Positions 1-8,836 of a stretch of 51,423 bases of DNA are shown here, one piece after another. The stretch comes from Lachnospiraceae bacterium (lineage in GTDB: Bacteria; Bacillota; Clostridia; Lachnospirales; Lachnospiraceae). The DNA lies in the NCBI GenBank assembly GCA_016280395.1, contig JAEEGQ010000087.1, positions 1 through 51,423 of the forward strand, written 5' to 3'. The stretch's first letter is position 1; each line of letters opens with the position of its first letter. A program made the position numbers and the translations under genes. The notes under the pieces were generated by a model, which made no database searches, was not told the DNA's origin, and worked only from the letters and a program-made list of their open reading frames with translations.

Positions 1-945
1 ACAGCCTTGGTGTCTTCGTAGCTTGTTCCGGTCATCGTTGAAGAGATCGTGCTCCAGCCTTTCCAGCCGTTACCGTCGTTGTATCTTCTTTGAAGCAAAT
101 ATTTTGTAGCTCCGTTTACTGAGCTCCAATTAACTGTGATCTTTCCTGCAGTTGCTGTAGCTGTAACTGTTTCCGGAGCCTGAGGTGTGCTTACAGCAAC
201 TACTTCAGCACGCGTATAGGTGGCACTCCACTCTCCGTTGTACGCATATACTCTATACTGATACGTGTAACCCGCAACAGCCTTGGTGTCTTCGTAGTTT
301 GTTCCGGTCATCGTTGAAGAGATCGTGCCCCAGCTCTTCCAGCCGTTGCCGTCATTATATCTTCTCTGAAGCAGATATTTTGTTGCTCCGGTTACCGTGC
401 TCCAGTTAACCGTAATCTTACCTGCCGTTGCTGTAGCTGTAACTGTTTCAGGAGGCTGCGGTACACTTGATGCTACAACTTCTGCCTTTGTATAATCGCT
501 CCATTCTCCGTTATACGCATAAACCCTGTATTGATATGTCAGCCCGGCTGTTACTTTCACATCTGTATAGCTGTTGGCTGTAAGTGTTGATGAGATAGTA
601 CTCCAGCCTGTCCATTTTGAACCGTCGTAATATCTCTTTTGCAGCTGATACTTTGTTGCTCCGGTTACCCTGCTCCATGTAACAGTCACTTCCCCTGCTT
701 CCGAAGTGGCAGTAATATTTGCGGGTGCCTGTGGTTTCTCCGGTTTGTACGATGTCACTTCCGTCCTTACAAAGTCGCTCCACTCACCGTTATAAGCATA
801 AACTCTGTACTGGTATTTTGTATTTGGACTTATCTTGGTATCTTCGTATGTTGTATCCGTAAGCGTTGAAGAGAGTGTACCCCATCCTTTCCATGCTCCG
901 TTTTCATATACGCGCTTCTGCAGGAGATACTTGATTGCACCAAAT
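1..945 (-). repeat. Tandem DNA repeats encoding FnIII-like units
   Basis: Sequence blocks recur with a period of 273-279 bp (91-93 codons). The block starting at position 1 recurs at 277 with only scattered changes, and more diverged copies begin near 550 and 820. The repeated protein core contains YQYRVYAYNGEWS. The two copies nearest the left edge are the most alike, which suggests recent duplication. Further copies may continue outside the window. Confidence 0.85.
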
Positions 946-3900
946 ACCTCATTCCAAGATATAATATTTCTCCCTTGCTCGGCAGTTACCTCAATATTTG
1001 AAGGTGTTAATGTTTGTCCGACCTTTATGACATCAGAATAGACATAGTCACTTAGCGCGCCATTATAGCTAGCAATTCTATACTGGTAGGTACCATTTTG
1101 TTCAATATTATTGTCATCAAAACTTGCTGTAGAATAACTGGCTTTCCATGCTATTGTTGTCCATTCAGACCACTCCTTGTCATTGTGATAACGCCTTTCA
1201 ATAACTGTTAACGAGCTTTGATACGAATAATAAACCGGAGCAACCAGCCATCGTAACGAAATAAAACAATCGTTATTGCGTACTTTGAAAGAATAAGGCA
1301 TGTCATGTGTATACGAAACTATTCCGCAAGCATTTGGCACACTTTCCCATCCGTTTTTATATGCATAAACCTCGTAATGGTATTGCCACCCATTTTCAAC
1401 ATCAGAATCATAAAACGTATTGTCCGCTAAACTATCACTCATCAGTTCCCACGTATCTCCCCAAAAGCCATCAGAAAGATAAACTCTAACAGGGCGTCTA
1501 TAAATTTTATATAATGTAGCTCCTTCAACAGAATCCCATTTTATAGTGATTCTACCATTGTTCATGCTTGTTCTAAGATTATCTGCATCCTGTGTATTAA
1601 AGATAATCTTTGAGTATTGATTAATACATTCATTATTCGCTCCAATGCTGATCTCACTCCATTGCGTCTGAGTGCCTTCGTATGCTATTAGTGGAATAGT
1701 GTCATTCACACCCAAAAAAACTCCATCAGCTATGTTTTTTAAAGAGAGCGGAAAATTTATGTAATTAATATCGTCTCCATAGAATGCTAATTCCTCTATA
1801 CTCTCCACCAAAGAGCCAAGGTGAACCTTTTCAAGCTGTCGACACCCGTAAAACATCCCAAATGGTATAACAGTCAAGTTCCCGGGTAGCGTTATTTCAC
1901 TTATGCTTTCACAATTCCAGAATACTGAGTTCTCAAGCTCAAGAATCACATCAGGAAGCTTGTCAATATGCAGCATTGAACAATTCCCGAACACTTCACA
2001 TCCTAAAAAATCCAGTTCTGTCGGGAATACCACATTGACCAGTTTTTCGCAGAAAACAAAAGCGTGATTTTCTATTCTTTTAACAGTTTCAGGAACGATA
2101 ACTTCTGTTAACATAGACCGTTCTCCAGCCCACTGAGCTATTACCTCAGTTCCTTCGGGTATAACAAATGTTCCCCTCTTTTCTCTTGGTATTTTCAATA
2201 ATTCTTTTTTATCTTTACTATACAAAACACCATCAACCAAAGAGTAATAGTTGTTATTCGGATCTACAGAAATACCATTAAAATCCATTTGATGTAAAAG
2301 TGACAGCTCATGCATTCCTATATCAACTGTTTTCGGATAATCATAGTAACCCGAAAAACATGCCCAACCAAATGCAAGATCCTCAACAAAATCAGGAATT
2401 GTGTAAACATCCTCCTTTTTTCCTGCAGGGTAAATAGCTAAATCCCAGGTACCGGTTGCTCGCGAATAAACACATCCGTTATAAACCTTAAAAATCTTAT
2501 TATCAGTGGACACTTCAACATTGATCAAGTCAGGATAACTTCTATAGAATGATATCGATTCCAATGTTGATGAAATATACAAATATTCCAGATTCGCATC
2601 TTCAAGACTTGCAATTTTCTTTATTCCTTCCGGAAGTATTAACTGTTTTAAACTTTCGCAACCGCTAAAACATTCACTGGCTAACTCACGCATCGAACAA
2701 GGAAGCGTTATTTCTGACAATTTTACGCATCCACAAAATGTATAGTTGCCAATATAGCCAAGCCTTGAATCAGCAGGAATAGCAACACGCTTTAAAGAAG
2801 TGCATTCGCCAAAAGCACTTTTAGGATAATACTTTAAGTCATTTTTTTGATATACAATACCATCTTCTATACGTTCTATCGAACTGGAAAAAGTAACGGT
2901 CTCCAAACTCAGATTGTTCACAAAGGCTTCTTGGGACAAGAAACAAACAGGATATCCATTAATATCTTCAGGTATGATCACATCTTTTTCATTTCCGTTA
3001 TACTTTTGAAGAGTCGCTACGCCAAATTTTATTTCATAGGTGAAATCGTCTTTAGTAACTGTTTGTACACTTACAGAATCGTTTAATTCAAGTGCGCTTT
3101 GTTCATACATATCAATAGTATCTTGGTCATATGTATACTGTAACTCTGTGCCTGAACAATCGAAATAATAGGTATTTATCGTTCCGCCCGAAGGGCTTGC
3201 CAAAAACAGTTCTGCAGGTGCTCCTATAGTACCGGCATCGCAATTTGTCACATCCACAATAAACCTCTCGTCACAAATAGAAACAATGTTCCACATATGC
3301 GACCCGGCACCCGTTCCACCGGTCATCGTACCGGTAACTGTAATACATTCAACATCGCCATCAAATACAGTGTTGTCACACAAATATTGAAATGTTTTAG
3401 CGTAGCCTTCACAAACGGCACCAAAACCATCTAACACACAGAAAGCCTGATGTTGCTCTCCGTAACTTTGATTATTATCCCGGTAATAATATGTCAATTC
3501 ACATATTTCGTTCAGATACCCCAATAGTTTTCCGTAATCACTTTTGTTTGCATTATCCGTAATTATCGAATCAGCTTTATTTTTTGCCCGTAAAACCAGC
3601 TCATCATATGCTCCGTTATATGAGAAGCTATCATCATTATAAAAAAGCGAATAGAAACTTAAGGTTATATTATTTTTGACATAAACAACGTACTCACCTT
3701 TGCTTGCGTCATATTCTGCGCCAAAAGACCAAGGAGATGCTACTATTCCCTTTGTCTTATCAAACCAAAACAGATCCATCGGATTATCGAGGAGCAGGGT
3801 GTTCATAATTTTATGAATATCAAAAGAAAGCAGGTCTCCTAACGCATTAATAGCTTCCTGAGATATTTCATTATTCTCAATATCATAGTCAATATCATAG

Positions 3901-4424
3901 ATATTAACCCAACCAGTTGCTGATACAGGTCGACCAACTTTATACTTTTCATCAGTTATTTTGATTCTATTATTTTTTACAGTAGTATTATAAACAAAAA
4001 ATAAACCAGACTTCTTTTCTGATGCATTTTTTATTTCATAAGTAGCATATATAGGAGTATCAGTAAGTATAACTTCTTCGCCTAATACAAAATCCAATAT
4101 AGAAGAAACGCCAAGTTCGGCTGCCGTCCATTTTTTGTCTGATAGCCCCAAATCTTGAAGGGATACTTCAAATACAGTAGACGTTCTCCAGCCTGTGGTA
4201 ATATCATCTATATATTCTTGAACTTTGGTGCAGATCGCTTTTTCAAGATCATTTAGAACATCTTTCCGTGCTTCTCCAGCGCTGGCATATACCGGTGTTG
4301 CTTTCTGAATATTAATAGCAAAGAATAACACAAAAAGCACTGTCGCAAACACCCTAAAAAACTTTTTCATATTGATAAAAAAGCCGTCTTTCCCAAGTGA
4401 AAATGTTCTTCCTGTTTTAGTCAT
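1..4424 (-). CDS. Large secreted surface protein: transglutaminase-like, LRR and FnIII repeats (C-terminus beyond window)
   Basis: The gene runs off the left edge; about 1474 residues are visible. I start it at ATG 4424 because GAGGTGA lies 7 nt upstream; the later ATG at 4370 has no ribosome site. Residues 19-49 form a signal peptide (lysines, hydrophobic core, VYASA cleavage region). A transglutaminase-like core is visible around residues 320-400, with candidate triad Cys338 (AVCEGYAKTF), His376 (SHMWNIV) and Asp391 (FIVDVTN). Residues about 460-940 are BspA-type leucine-rich repeats (patterns such as ITLPGNLTVIPFGMFYGC). From about 945 on come fibronectin-III-like repeats of about 92 residues: five complete, the sixth cut. 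The family acts at the cell surface, often in adhesion or wall processing; the substrate is unknown. The region is clearly more A+T-rich than its neighbours, which may reflect transfer. It is downstream of the 2-hydroxyacid dehydrogenase operon, with no clear terminator between. Confidence 0.85.
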   Translation of the reverse strand, partial: MTKTGRTFSLGKDGFFINMKKFFRVFATVLFVLFFAINIQKATPVYASAGEARKDVLNDLEKAICTKVQEYIDDITTGWRTSTVFEVSLQDLGLSDKKWTAAELGVSSILDFVLGEEVILTDTPIYATYEIKNASEKKSGLFFVYNTTVKNNRIKITDEKYKVGRPVSATGWVNIYDIDYDIENNEISQEAINALGDLLSFDIHKIMNTLLLDNPMDLFWFDKTKGIVASPWSFGAEYDASKGEYVVYVKNNITLSFYSLFYNDDSFSYNGAYDELVLRAKNKADSIITDNANKSDYGKLLGYLNEICELTYYYRDNNQSYGEQHQAFCVLDGFGAVCEGYAKTFQYLCDNTVFDGDVECITVTGTMTGGTGAGSHMWNIVSICDERFIVDVTNCDAGTIGAPAELFLASPSGGTINTYYFDCSGTELQYTYDQDTIDMYEQSALELNDSVSVQTVTKDDFTYEIKFGVATLQKYNGNEKDVIIPEDINGYPVCFLSQEAFVNNLSLETVTFSSSIERIEDGIVYQKNDLKYYPKSAFGECTSLKRVAIPADSRLGYIGNYTFCGCVKLSEITLPCSMRELASECFSGCESLKQLILPEGIKKIASLEDANLEYLYISSTLESISFYRSYPDLINVEVSTDNKIFKVYNGCVYSRATGTWDLAIYPAGKKEDVYTIPDFVEDLAFGWACFSGYYDYPKTVDIGMHELSLLHQMDFNGISVDPNNNYYSLVDGVLYSKDKKELLKIPREKRGTFVIPEGTEVIAQWAGERSMLTEVIVPETVKRIENHAFVFCEKLVNVVFPTELDFLGCEVFGNCSMLHIDKLPDVILELENSVFWNCESISEITLPGNLTVIPFGMFYGCRQLEKVHLGSLVESIEELAFYGDDINYINFPLSLKNIADGVFLGVNDTIPLIAYEGTQTQWSEISIGANNECINQYSKIIFNTQDADNLRTSMNNGRITIKWDSVEGATLYKIYRRPVRVYLSDGFWGDTWELMSDSLADNTFYDSDVENGWQYHYEVYAYKNGWESVPNACGIVSYTHDMPYSFKVRNNDCFISLRWLVAPVYYSYQSSLTVIERRYHNDKEWSEWTTIAWKASYSTASFDDNNIEQNGTYQYRIASYNGALSDYVYSDVIKVGQTLTPSNIEVTAEQGRNIISWNEVFGAIKYLLQKRVYENGAWKGWGTLSSTLTDTTYEDTKISPNTKYQYRVYAYNGEWSDFVRTEVTSYKPEKPQAPANITATSEAGEVTVTWSRVTGATKYQLQKRYYDGSKWTGWSTISSTLTANSYTDVKVTAGLTYQYRVYAYNGEWSDYTKAEVVASSVPQPPETVTATATAGKITVNWSTVTGATKYLLQRRYNDGNGWKSWGTISSTMTGTNYEDTKAVAGYTYQYRVYAYNGEWSATYTRAEVVAVSTPQAPETVTATATAGKITVNWSSVNGATKYLLQRRYNDGNGWKGWSTISSTMTGTSYEDTKA

Positions 4425-4497
4425 ATTTGGTCACCTCGTTTTTCGTCTTGAACAACTATTTCTGCTGTATTTATACATAGCTCTGTGGTCAGACTAT

Positions 4498-4510
4498 TGT
4501 ACATTGTACA
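4498..4510. other. Palindrome TGTACA-T-TGTACA upstream of the surface gene
   Basis: Two TGTACA hexamers, each self-complementary, flank one base in the 97-nt gap between the dehydrogenase stop and the start of the surface gene. It could be an operator for the surface gene, but no convincing -35/-10 pair is visible next to it, so the role is unknown. Confidence 0.3.
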
Positions 4511-4521
4511 TATGTTTTTCT

Positions 4522-5517
4522 TCAAAATCCCTGTTTGACATCAACAACACAACTGAGATTCTTCCCCTTCTCAACCGCAATGATATTCTCTATCGCGCCA
4601 TCCAAATGCGGCAGACACCCTTCTATATATCCTGCTCTGTGAGGAGACATAATTACATTGTCAAGTTTCCAGAACTCATGCTTTACAGAAGGATAGCTCT
4701 GGCTTTCGCCGCGCTTGGGCGCATTCCACCAGACATCAGAACCGAAACCGCCAAGTTTTCCGGATTCCAGCGCATTCCACGCAGAATCTTCGTCAACAAC
4801 AGCAGCGCGTGACATATTGACAAAAACAGCTCCGTCTTTCATGATGCCGAATATCTCATCGTTTATCATTCCGCGTGTTGTATCGGTAAGCGGCAATGTG
4901 CATACAGCAATATCCGCCTTCGAAAGTGCCACTTTTATATCTGCATTTTTATATACTTCGGACACTGTTTCTCCAACACTTGCCCTGTCATCAACCGCGA
5001 TGATCTTAGCCCCAAAAGCAGCCAATATCCTTCCGATACGGGAGCCGATATTGCCGAATCCAAGAATGCAAACAGTCTGCTTGTTAAGCATCCGGGATTT
5101 AAGATCAAGCGGTTTCTGATCCCTGTTCCAATTTCCTTCACGCATTTTTCTGTCATGATAGGACACTTTTTTCAGCAGATCCAGAACGATCGCAACACCA
5201 AGTTCGGCTACCGAATCCGCATTGCTGTGGGTATTGCACACAGGAACACTGCACTCTCTGACTGCAGAAAAGTCAAAGGTGTCCATTCCTGTCCAGGGCA
5301 CCTGTATCAGCTGAAGTTTTTTGCAGGTTGAAAGAATCCTGGGCGTAACATACGGTCCCAAAAGGATGTCTGCATCTTCACATATCCTGCAAATACCATC
5401 TTCCGTAAACTCTTCCGGAATAGAAATTTCATATTTCCCGGCGATCTCTTTGTCAAGTCCGTCGCGTATATACTGAATATCGCCCGGAACCATGCTTCTT
5501 GTCAGCACTATTTTCAT
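4522..5517 (-). CDS. D-isomer-specific 2-hydroxyacid dehydrogenase family protein
   Basis: 331 residues, the usual length for this NAD-dependent family, which reduces 2-keto acids to D-2-hydroxy acids or the reverse. The Rossmann motif LGFGNIGSRIG is at about residues 151-161, the substrate-binding arginine lies in NMSRAAVVDE, and the catalytic histidine in MSPHRAG. At the place where relatives such as SerA carry a glutamate (DVFxxEP), this protein reads DVWWNAP, so the histidine-pairing acid seems to be absent or displaced. The start has GGAGAA 8 nt upstream. It follows the aminotransferase by 3 nt and is the last gene of the operon that begins with the DegT gene. The exact substrate cannot be read from sequence; an associated amino acid or hydroxy-acid substituent for the glycan is only a guess. 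Confidence 0.85.
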   Translation of the reverse strand: MKIVLTRSMVPGDIQYIRDGLDKEIAGKYEISIPEEFTEDGICRICEDADILLGPYVTPRILSTCKKLQLIQVPWTGMDTFDFSAVRECSVPVCNTHSNADSVAELGVAIVLDLLKKVSYHDRKMREGNWNRDQKPLDLKSRMLNKQTVCILGFGNIGSRIGRILAAFGAKIIAVDDRASVGETVSEVYKNADIKVALSKADIAVCTLPLTDTTRGMINDEIFGIMKDGAVFVNMSRAAVVDEDSAWNALESGKLGGFGSDVWWNAPKRGESQSYPSVKHEFWKLDNVIMSPHRAGYIEGCLPHLDGAIENIIAVEKGKNLSCVVDVKQGF

Positions 5518-5520
5518 TGT

Positions 5521-6678
5521 TTATTCTCCGAATCTGTAGTTCTTAAGCAAATTCACAGCTCTTTCGAGCGTTGCCATGGGCACTGCTATGGAAAATCTTA
5601 CATGGTCATCCCACTCGGGCCCGAAAGCAATACCCGGTGTCGAAGCTATACCTGTCTTTTTAAGCAGGTCTGCGCAGAATGTATTTGAATCAACGCCAAC
5701 CTTACTTATATCAACAAAATAGAAAAAGCCGGCCTTTGGTCTTACAGCCTGTATGTAAGGCAGCTTATTCAGTTCCGTATCAAAATACTCTATACGGTCT
5801 TCAAGTTCTTTAACATACGGCCTTATATGTACAGGCTCATTTTTATATATTGAGCATGCTCCGACCTGTATAAAAGTACATGTATTGGTATTGATGTGCT
5901 GCTGGAGTTTGTTCATCTTTACGATAACATCGTGTGCACCGATGGCATATCCGAGGCGCCAGCCTGTCATCGCATGCGATTTGCTGTAACCATTGCAGAT
6001 AATGAGTCTGTCTTTAATCTCCTGGTACAAACCGAAACTTGTATGCTTAAAACCATCATATACCAGCTTTTCGTATACCTCATCCGAGATGATGTATGCA
6101 TCGTTTTCCTTTGCGAGTTTCACAACAAGTTCTGTCTCCTCGCGACTTAAGACCATGCCTGTCGGATTATTGGGTGTGTTTATCAGGATAGCCTTTGTGT
6201 TTTTATTAAATGCAGCCTCAAGCTTTTCTTTGTCTAAGGTGAAATCCCTGCTAAGTGTGACATTTACTATCTTTGCGGTAGGCTCTGCCAGTTTTACCAT
6301 GGCCGGATAGGAAACATAATACGGTGAGATGAGGATAATCTCGTCCCCCGGCTCCAATATTGCCGCTAACGAAAAATACACCGCAGCTTTTATCCCCGGT
6401 GTAACAATAACATCATTCATCGTATAATCCGCATTGTATGCTTTATTGCAGTCTTCTGCTATAAGTTTCCTGAGCTCCGGCCACCCTTGAGTAGCTGAAT
6501 AGTGTGTGAAGCCGTCCTGCATGGCTTTCATCGTTGCTTCTACAACATAATCAGGCGTTTTGAAATCCGGTTCCCCAAGACCGAGCGAAATGATCTCTTT
6601 GCCCTGTGCCTTCATCTCACCGGCTGCCTGCGCGAACTTGTATGTTAATGATTCGCCTACTTCTTTTTCGAAATGCAT
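5521..6678 (-). CDS. Class I/II PLP-dependent aminotransferase (aspartate aminotransferase-like)
   Basis: 385 residues, typical of fold-type I aminotransferases of the AspC-like subgroup. The conserved NTPNNPTG motif is near residue 166. The PLP-binding lysine is Lys233 in NGYSKSHAMTGWRLGY, and the C-terminal substrate arginine lies in DHVRFSIA. It transfers an amino group between an amino acid and a 2-keto acid in the cytoplasm; aspartate/glutamate is the commonest specificity but is not proven here. The start has GGAG 9 nt upstream, and its ATG overlaps the stop codon of the sugar transferase (TAATG), so the two are translationally coupled. Its pairing with a 2-hydroxyacid dehydrogenase suggests linked keto-acid chemistry. 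Confidence 0.88.
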   Translation of the reverse strand: MHFEKEVGESLTYKFAQAAGEMKAQGKEIISLGLGEPDFKTPDYVVEATMKAMQDGFTHYSATQGWPELRKLIAEDCNKAYNADYTMNDVIVTPGIKAAVYFSLAAILEPGDEIILISPYYVSYPAMVKLAEPTAKIVNVTLSRDFTLDKEKLEAAFNKNTKAILINTPNNPTGMVLSREETELVVKLAKENDAYIISDEVYEKLVYDGFKHTSFGLYQEIKDRLIICNGYSKSHAMTGWRLGYAIGAHDVIVKMNKLQQHINTNTCTFIQVGACSIYKNEPVHIRPYVKELEDRIEYFDTELNKLPYIQAVRPKAGFFYFVDISKVGVDSNTFCADLLKKTGIASTPGIAFGPEWDDHVRFSIAVPMATLERAVNLLKNYRFGE

Positions 6679-7334
6679 TATTTAATCTCCTTCCCCTGCC
6701 TTACGGCTTCTTCTCGTCTCACCTGGTCAAACGGCGGTATTCTCTTTTCCGCCACATCAGACCTTTTTATCACCTTGATCACCGTTTGGATTATTATGCT
6801 CAGATCCCCTATAAAGGTTATCTTTTTTGCGTATTTTACATCTGCAGCGATCCTTTCGTCCCACATCAGATAATTGCGCCCGTGGATCTGTGCATATCCG
6901 GTAAGACCGGGCCTTATCGCATGTCTTTCTCTTTCCTCAGGCCTGTAGTACGGAAGATATTGTGTTAACAGGGGGCGCGGACCGACTATTGCCATATCAC
7001 CCTTAGCGATATTAAACAGTTCAGGAAGCTCATCAAGCGATGTAGATCTTAAGATCTTGCCGAACTTTGTGAGCCTTTCCGAATCAGGAAGCAGGTTCCC
7101 GTTTTCGTCCTTTTTATCCGCCATGGTCCTGAATTTATAAATCTTAAAAAGCTTTTCATCTTTGCCGGGGCGTTCCTGTGAAAAGATGATCGGAGAACCA
7201 AGTTTGATCCTGACCAGAATAGCTGTGACGAGCATGACCGGCGATAATATTATAAGTGCCAGCGTTGAAAGAAAGCAGTCTAACGGACGTTTTATAAAGC
7301 GTTCATATATGCCGTATTGTTTATGTGGTATCAT
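6678..7334 (-). CDS. Initiating sugar-phosphate transferase (PglC-like monotopic phosphoglycosyl transferase)
   Basis: 218 residues, the size of the small PglC-type enzymes. These move a sugar phosphate from a UDP-sugar to undecaprenyl phosphate at the inner face of the membrane and so begin a lipid-linked glycan. A single hydrophobic re-entrant helix sits at residues 18-42. It is followed by KIYKFRTM, the catalytic acidic pair in SLDELPELFN, GPRPL and RPGLTGYAQ, all hallmarks of the family. AGAGGA precedes the start. It lies between a DegT/PglE-like aminotransferase and a class I aminotransferase in one operon, so its substrate is probably the amino sugar made by the neighbours. The precise sugar is inferred, not seen. 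Confidence 0.9.
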   Translation of the reverse strand: MIPHKQYGIYERFIKRPLDCFLSTLALIILSPVMLVTAILVRIKLGSPIIFSQERPGKDEKLFKIYKFRTMADKKDENGNLLPDSERLTKFGKILRSTSLDELPELFNIAKGDMAIVGPRPLLTQYLPYYRPEERERHAIRPGLTGYAQIHGRNYLMWDERIAADVKYAKKITFIGDLSIIIQTVIKVIKRSDVAEKRIPPFDQVRREEAVRQGKEIK

Positions 7335-7353
7335 GTTTTTCCTCTTTGAAAGC

Positions 7354-8661
7354 TTAATTAAAGCACCTGTGAATTATATCTATCACGATATCCTGCTGTT
7401 CCGGTGTCATCTTATTATCACTTGGCAGGCAGAGCCCCCTTCTGAATATATCTGCACCCACATCAACTCCGGAACCGGCAATATAAGCATTACTCTTGCC
7501 CCTGCCGTTGCCTTCCCTTGTAATAAAAGCATGCGTTCTGTAAATGGGCTGCATATGCATAGGTTTCCAGACGGGTCTTCCCTCAGCTCCAAACGCAGCA
7601 ATGGCGGCAAGTATCTCGCCGGGAGAGCTCTTCCCAACTTCATGCTGCCACAACTCATCCTGTTCTCCGCGGACATGCGGAGCCATAGCATCTTTATCGA
7701 TTATCATGCAGGAAAGCCAAAAGTTAGGCTCGGACTTTTCCGCATCAAATGGATTCATTTGAACAGGCAAATCTTTCAGTCCTTCTTTATACCGTTCATA
7801 AATTGCTTTCTTCTGCTTTATGTGTTCTTCAAGGTAAGGAACCTGACCTCTTATAACTCCGGCAATTATATTGCTCATCCTGTAGTTGTAGCCAACTTCC
7901 TCGTGCTGGTACCACGGAGCAGCCTCACGGCTCTGTGTAGACCATTTTCTCACTTTATTGGCATCTTCAAGGCTGTCTGTTAAAAACATTCCTCCGGCGC
8001 TGCCTGTTATGATCTTGTTTCCGTTAAACGAAATGCAGTTATAATCTCCAAGAGACCCGGTTTCAACCCACTGCCCGTTGATCTTATATTTTGCGCCCAG
8101 GCTTTCTGCAGCATCTTCTACAATAAGCGCTCCGTGCGCGTCACAGATGCGTTTGATCTCCTCCATCTTACCGGGAGTGCCATACAGATGCGCTAATACT
8201 ACAAGCTTCACATCCGGATAAATCTCAAATGCCTTCTCAAGGGCAATAGGATCCATGTTCCAGGTGTCATACTCCGTATCAATAAATACAGCTTCGCCAT
8301 CCTCGTACGCCACAGGATTGATAGACGCGTCAAATGTTACATCGGAGCAGAACACTCTTCGTCCTGCAAGTGTTCCAGCGTTAGGTCTTGCCTGTCCGTA
8401 AAGTTTCTCGCCTGCAAGTTTTGTTGCAAGATGAAGAGCTGCTGTTCCCGCACTTAAGCCAACAGCATACTTCACACCAACGTACGCGGCTATCTCTTTT
8501 TCGACTTCATCGATATTTGCGCCGACAGTTGAAACCCAGTTGGTCTGAATGGCATTATCAACCCACTTTTGTTCGTCTCCGTGCATAGTAGGGCTGGCAA
8601 GCCATAGTTTTTTCTCAAATCTACTTATTCCGTTAAATCGGTTATCTGTTAAAAAGTCCAT
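7354..8661 (-). CDS. DegT/DnrJ/EryC1/StrS-family nucleotide-sugar aminotransferase (PglE-like)
   Basis: 435 residues, somewhat longer than the usual 370-400. The family converts a UDP-4-keto-6-deoxy sugar to the 4-amino sugar using PLP and glutamate. The N-terminus shows the typical LASPTMHGDEQKW start. The PLP lysine is Lys216 in SFNGNKIITG, and GSLGDYNCISFNG and the C-terminal LCLPSDNKMTPEQQ block are also conserved. It pairs logically with the PglF-like 4,6-dehydratase at 10990-12852, which would supply the 4-keto substrate, and with the adjacent PglC-like transferase. It has its own promoter about 45-70 nt upstream of the start. No PglD-type acetyltransferase is visible in the window. Confidence 0.88.
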   Translation of the reverse strand: MDFLTDNRFNGISRFEKKLWLASPTMHGDEQKWVDNAIQTNWVSTVGANIDEVEKEIAAYVGVKYAVGLSAGTAALHLATKLAGEKLYGQARPNAGTLAGRRVFCSDVTFDASINPVAYEDGEAVFIDTEYDTWNMDPIALEKAFEIYPDVKLVVLAHLYGTPGKMEEIKRICDAHGALIVEDAAESLGAKYKINGQWVETGSLGDYNCISFNGNKIITGSAGGMFLTDSLEDANKVRKWSTQSREAAPWYQHEEVGYNYRMSNIIAGVIRGQVPYLEEHIKQKKAIYERYKEGLKDLPVQMNPFDAEKSEPNFWLSCMIIDKDAMAPHVRGEQDELWQHEVGKSSPGEILAAIAAFGAEGRPVWKPMHMQPIYRTHAFITREGNGRGKSNAYIAGSGVDVGADIFRRGLCLPSDNKMTPEQQDIVIDIIHRCFN

Positions 8662-8704
8662 ATCAAATCATCCATCCGTTGATCAAAAATGCTTAACCTA
8701 ATAT

Positions 8705-8733
8705 AGTTTACTCTGTTTCATAAAGCATGTCAA
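8705..8733 (-). promoter_or_regulatory. Sigma-A-type promoter for the DegT-sugar transferase operon
   Basis: On the minus strand, TTGACA (8733-8728) and TAAACT (8710-8705) are separated by exactly 17 nt. The -35 is a perfect consensus and the -10 matches at four positions, about 45 nt before the DegT start. Confidence 0.7.
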
Positions 8734-8783
8734 TATCTATACAAACAACTTGATAGACCAATCCTGAATTACTGTCATAAATC

Positions 8784-8815
8784 AGCGCCCTTCGGATATT
8801 TCCGAAGGGCGTTTT
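8784..8815 (-). terminator. Intrinsic terminator hairpin after the LCP gene
   Basis: An 11-bp perfect stem (arm CGCCCTTCGGA, 8786-8796, and its complement 8801-8811) with a 4-nt loop lies 22 nt past the LCP stop. A T-run follows it on the plus strand; on the minus strand the following bases are only moderately T-rich (CTGATTTATG), so termination strength for the LCP transcript is uncertain. Confidence 0.6.
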
Positions 8816-8836
8816 ACTAAACGTAAGGCGGCTTGA

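Noticed and set aside
1-945. Regular repeats as a possible CRISPR array
   Set aside because: The period is about 276 bp, the repeats are coding, and no short repeat/spacer pattern exists; they are fibronectin-type protein repeats.
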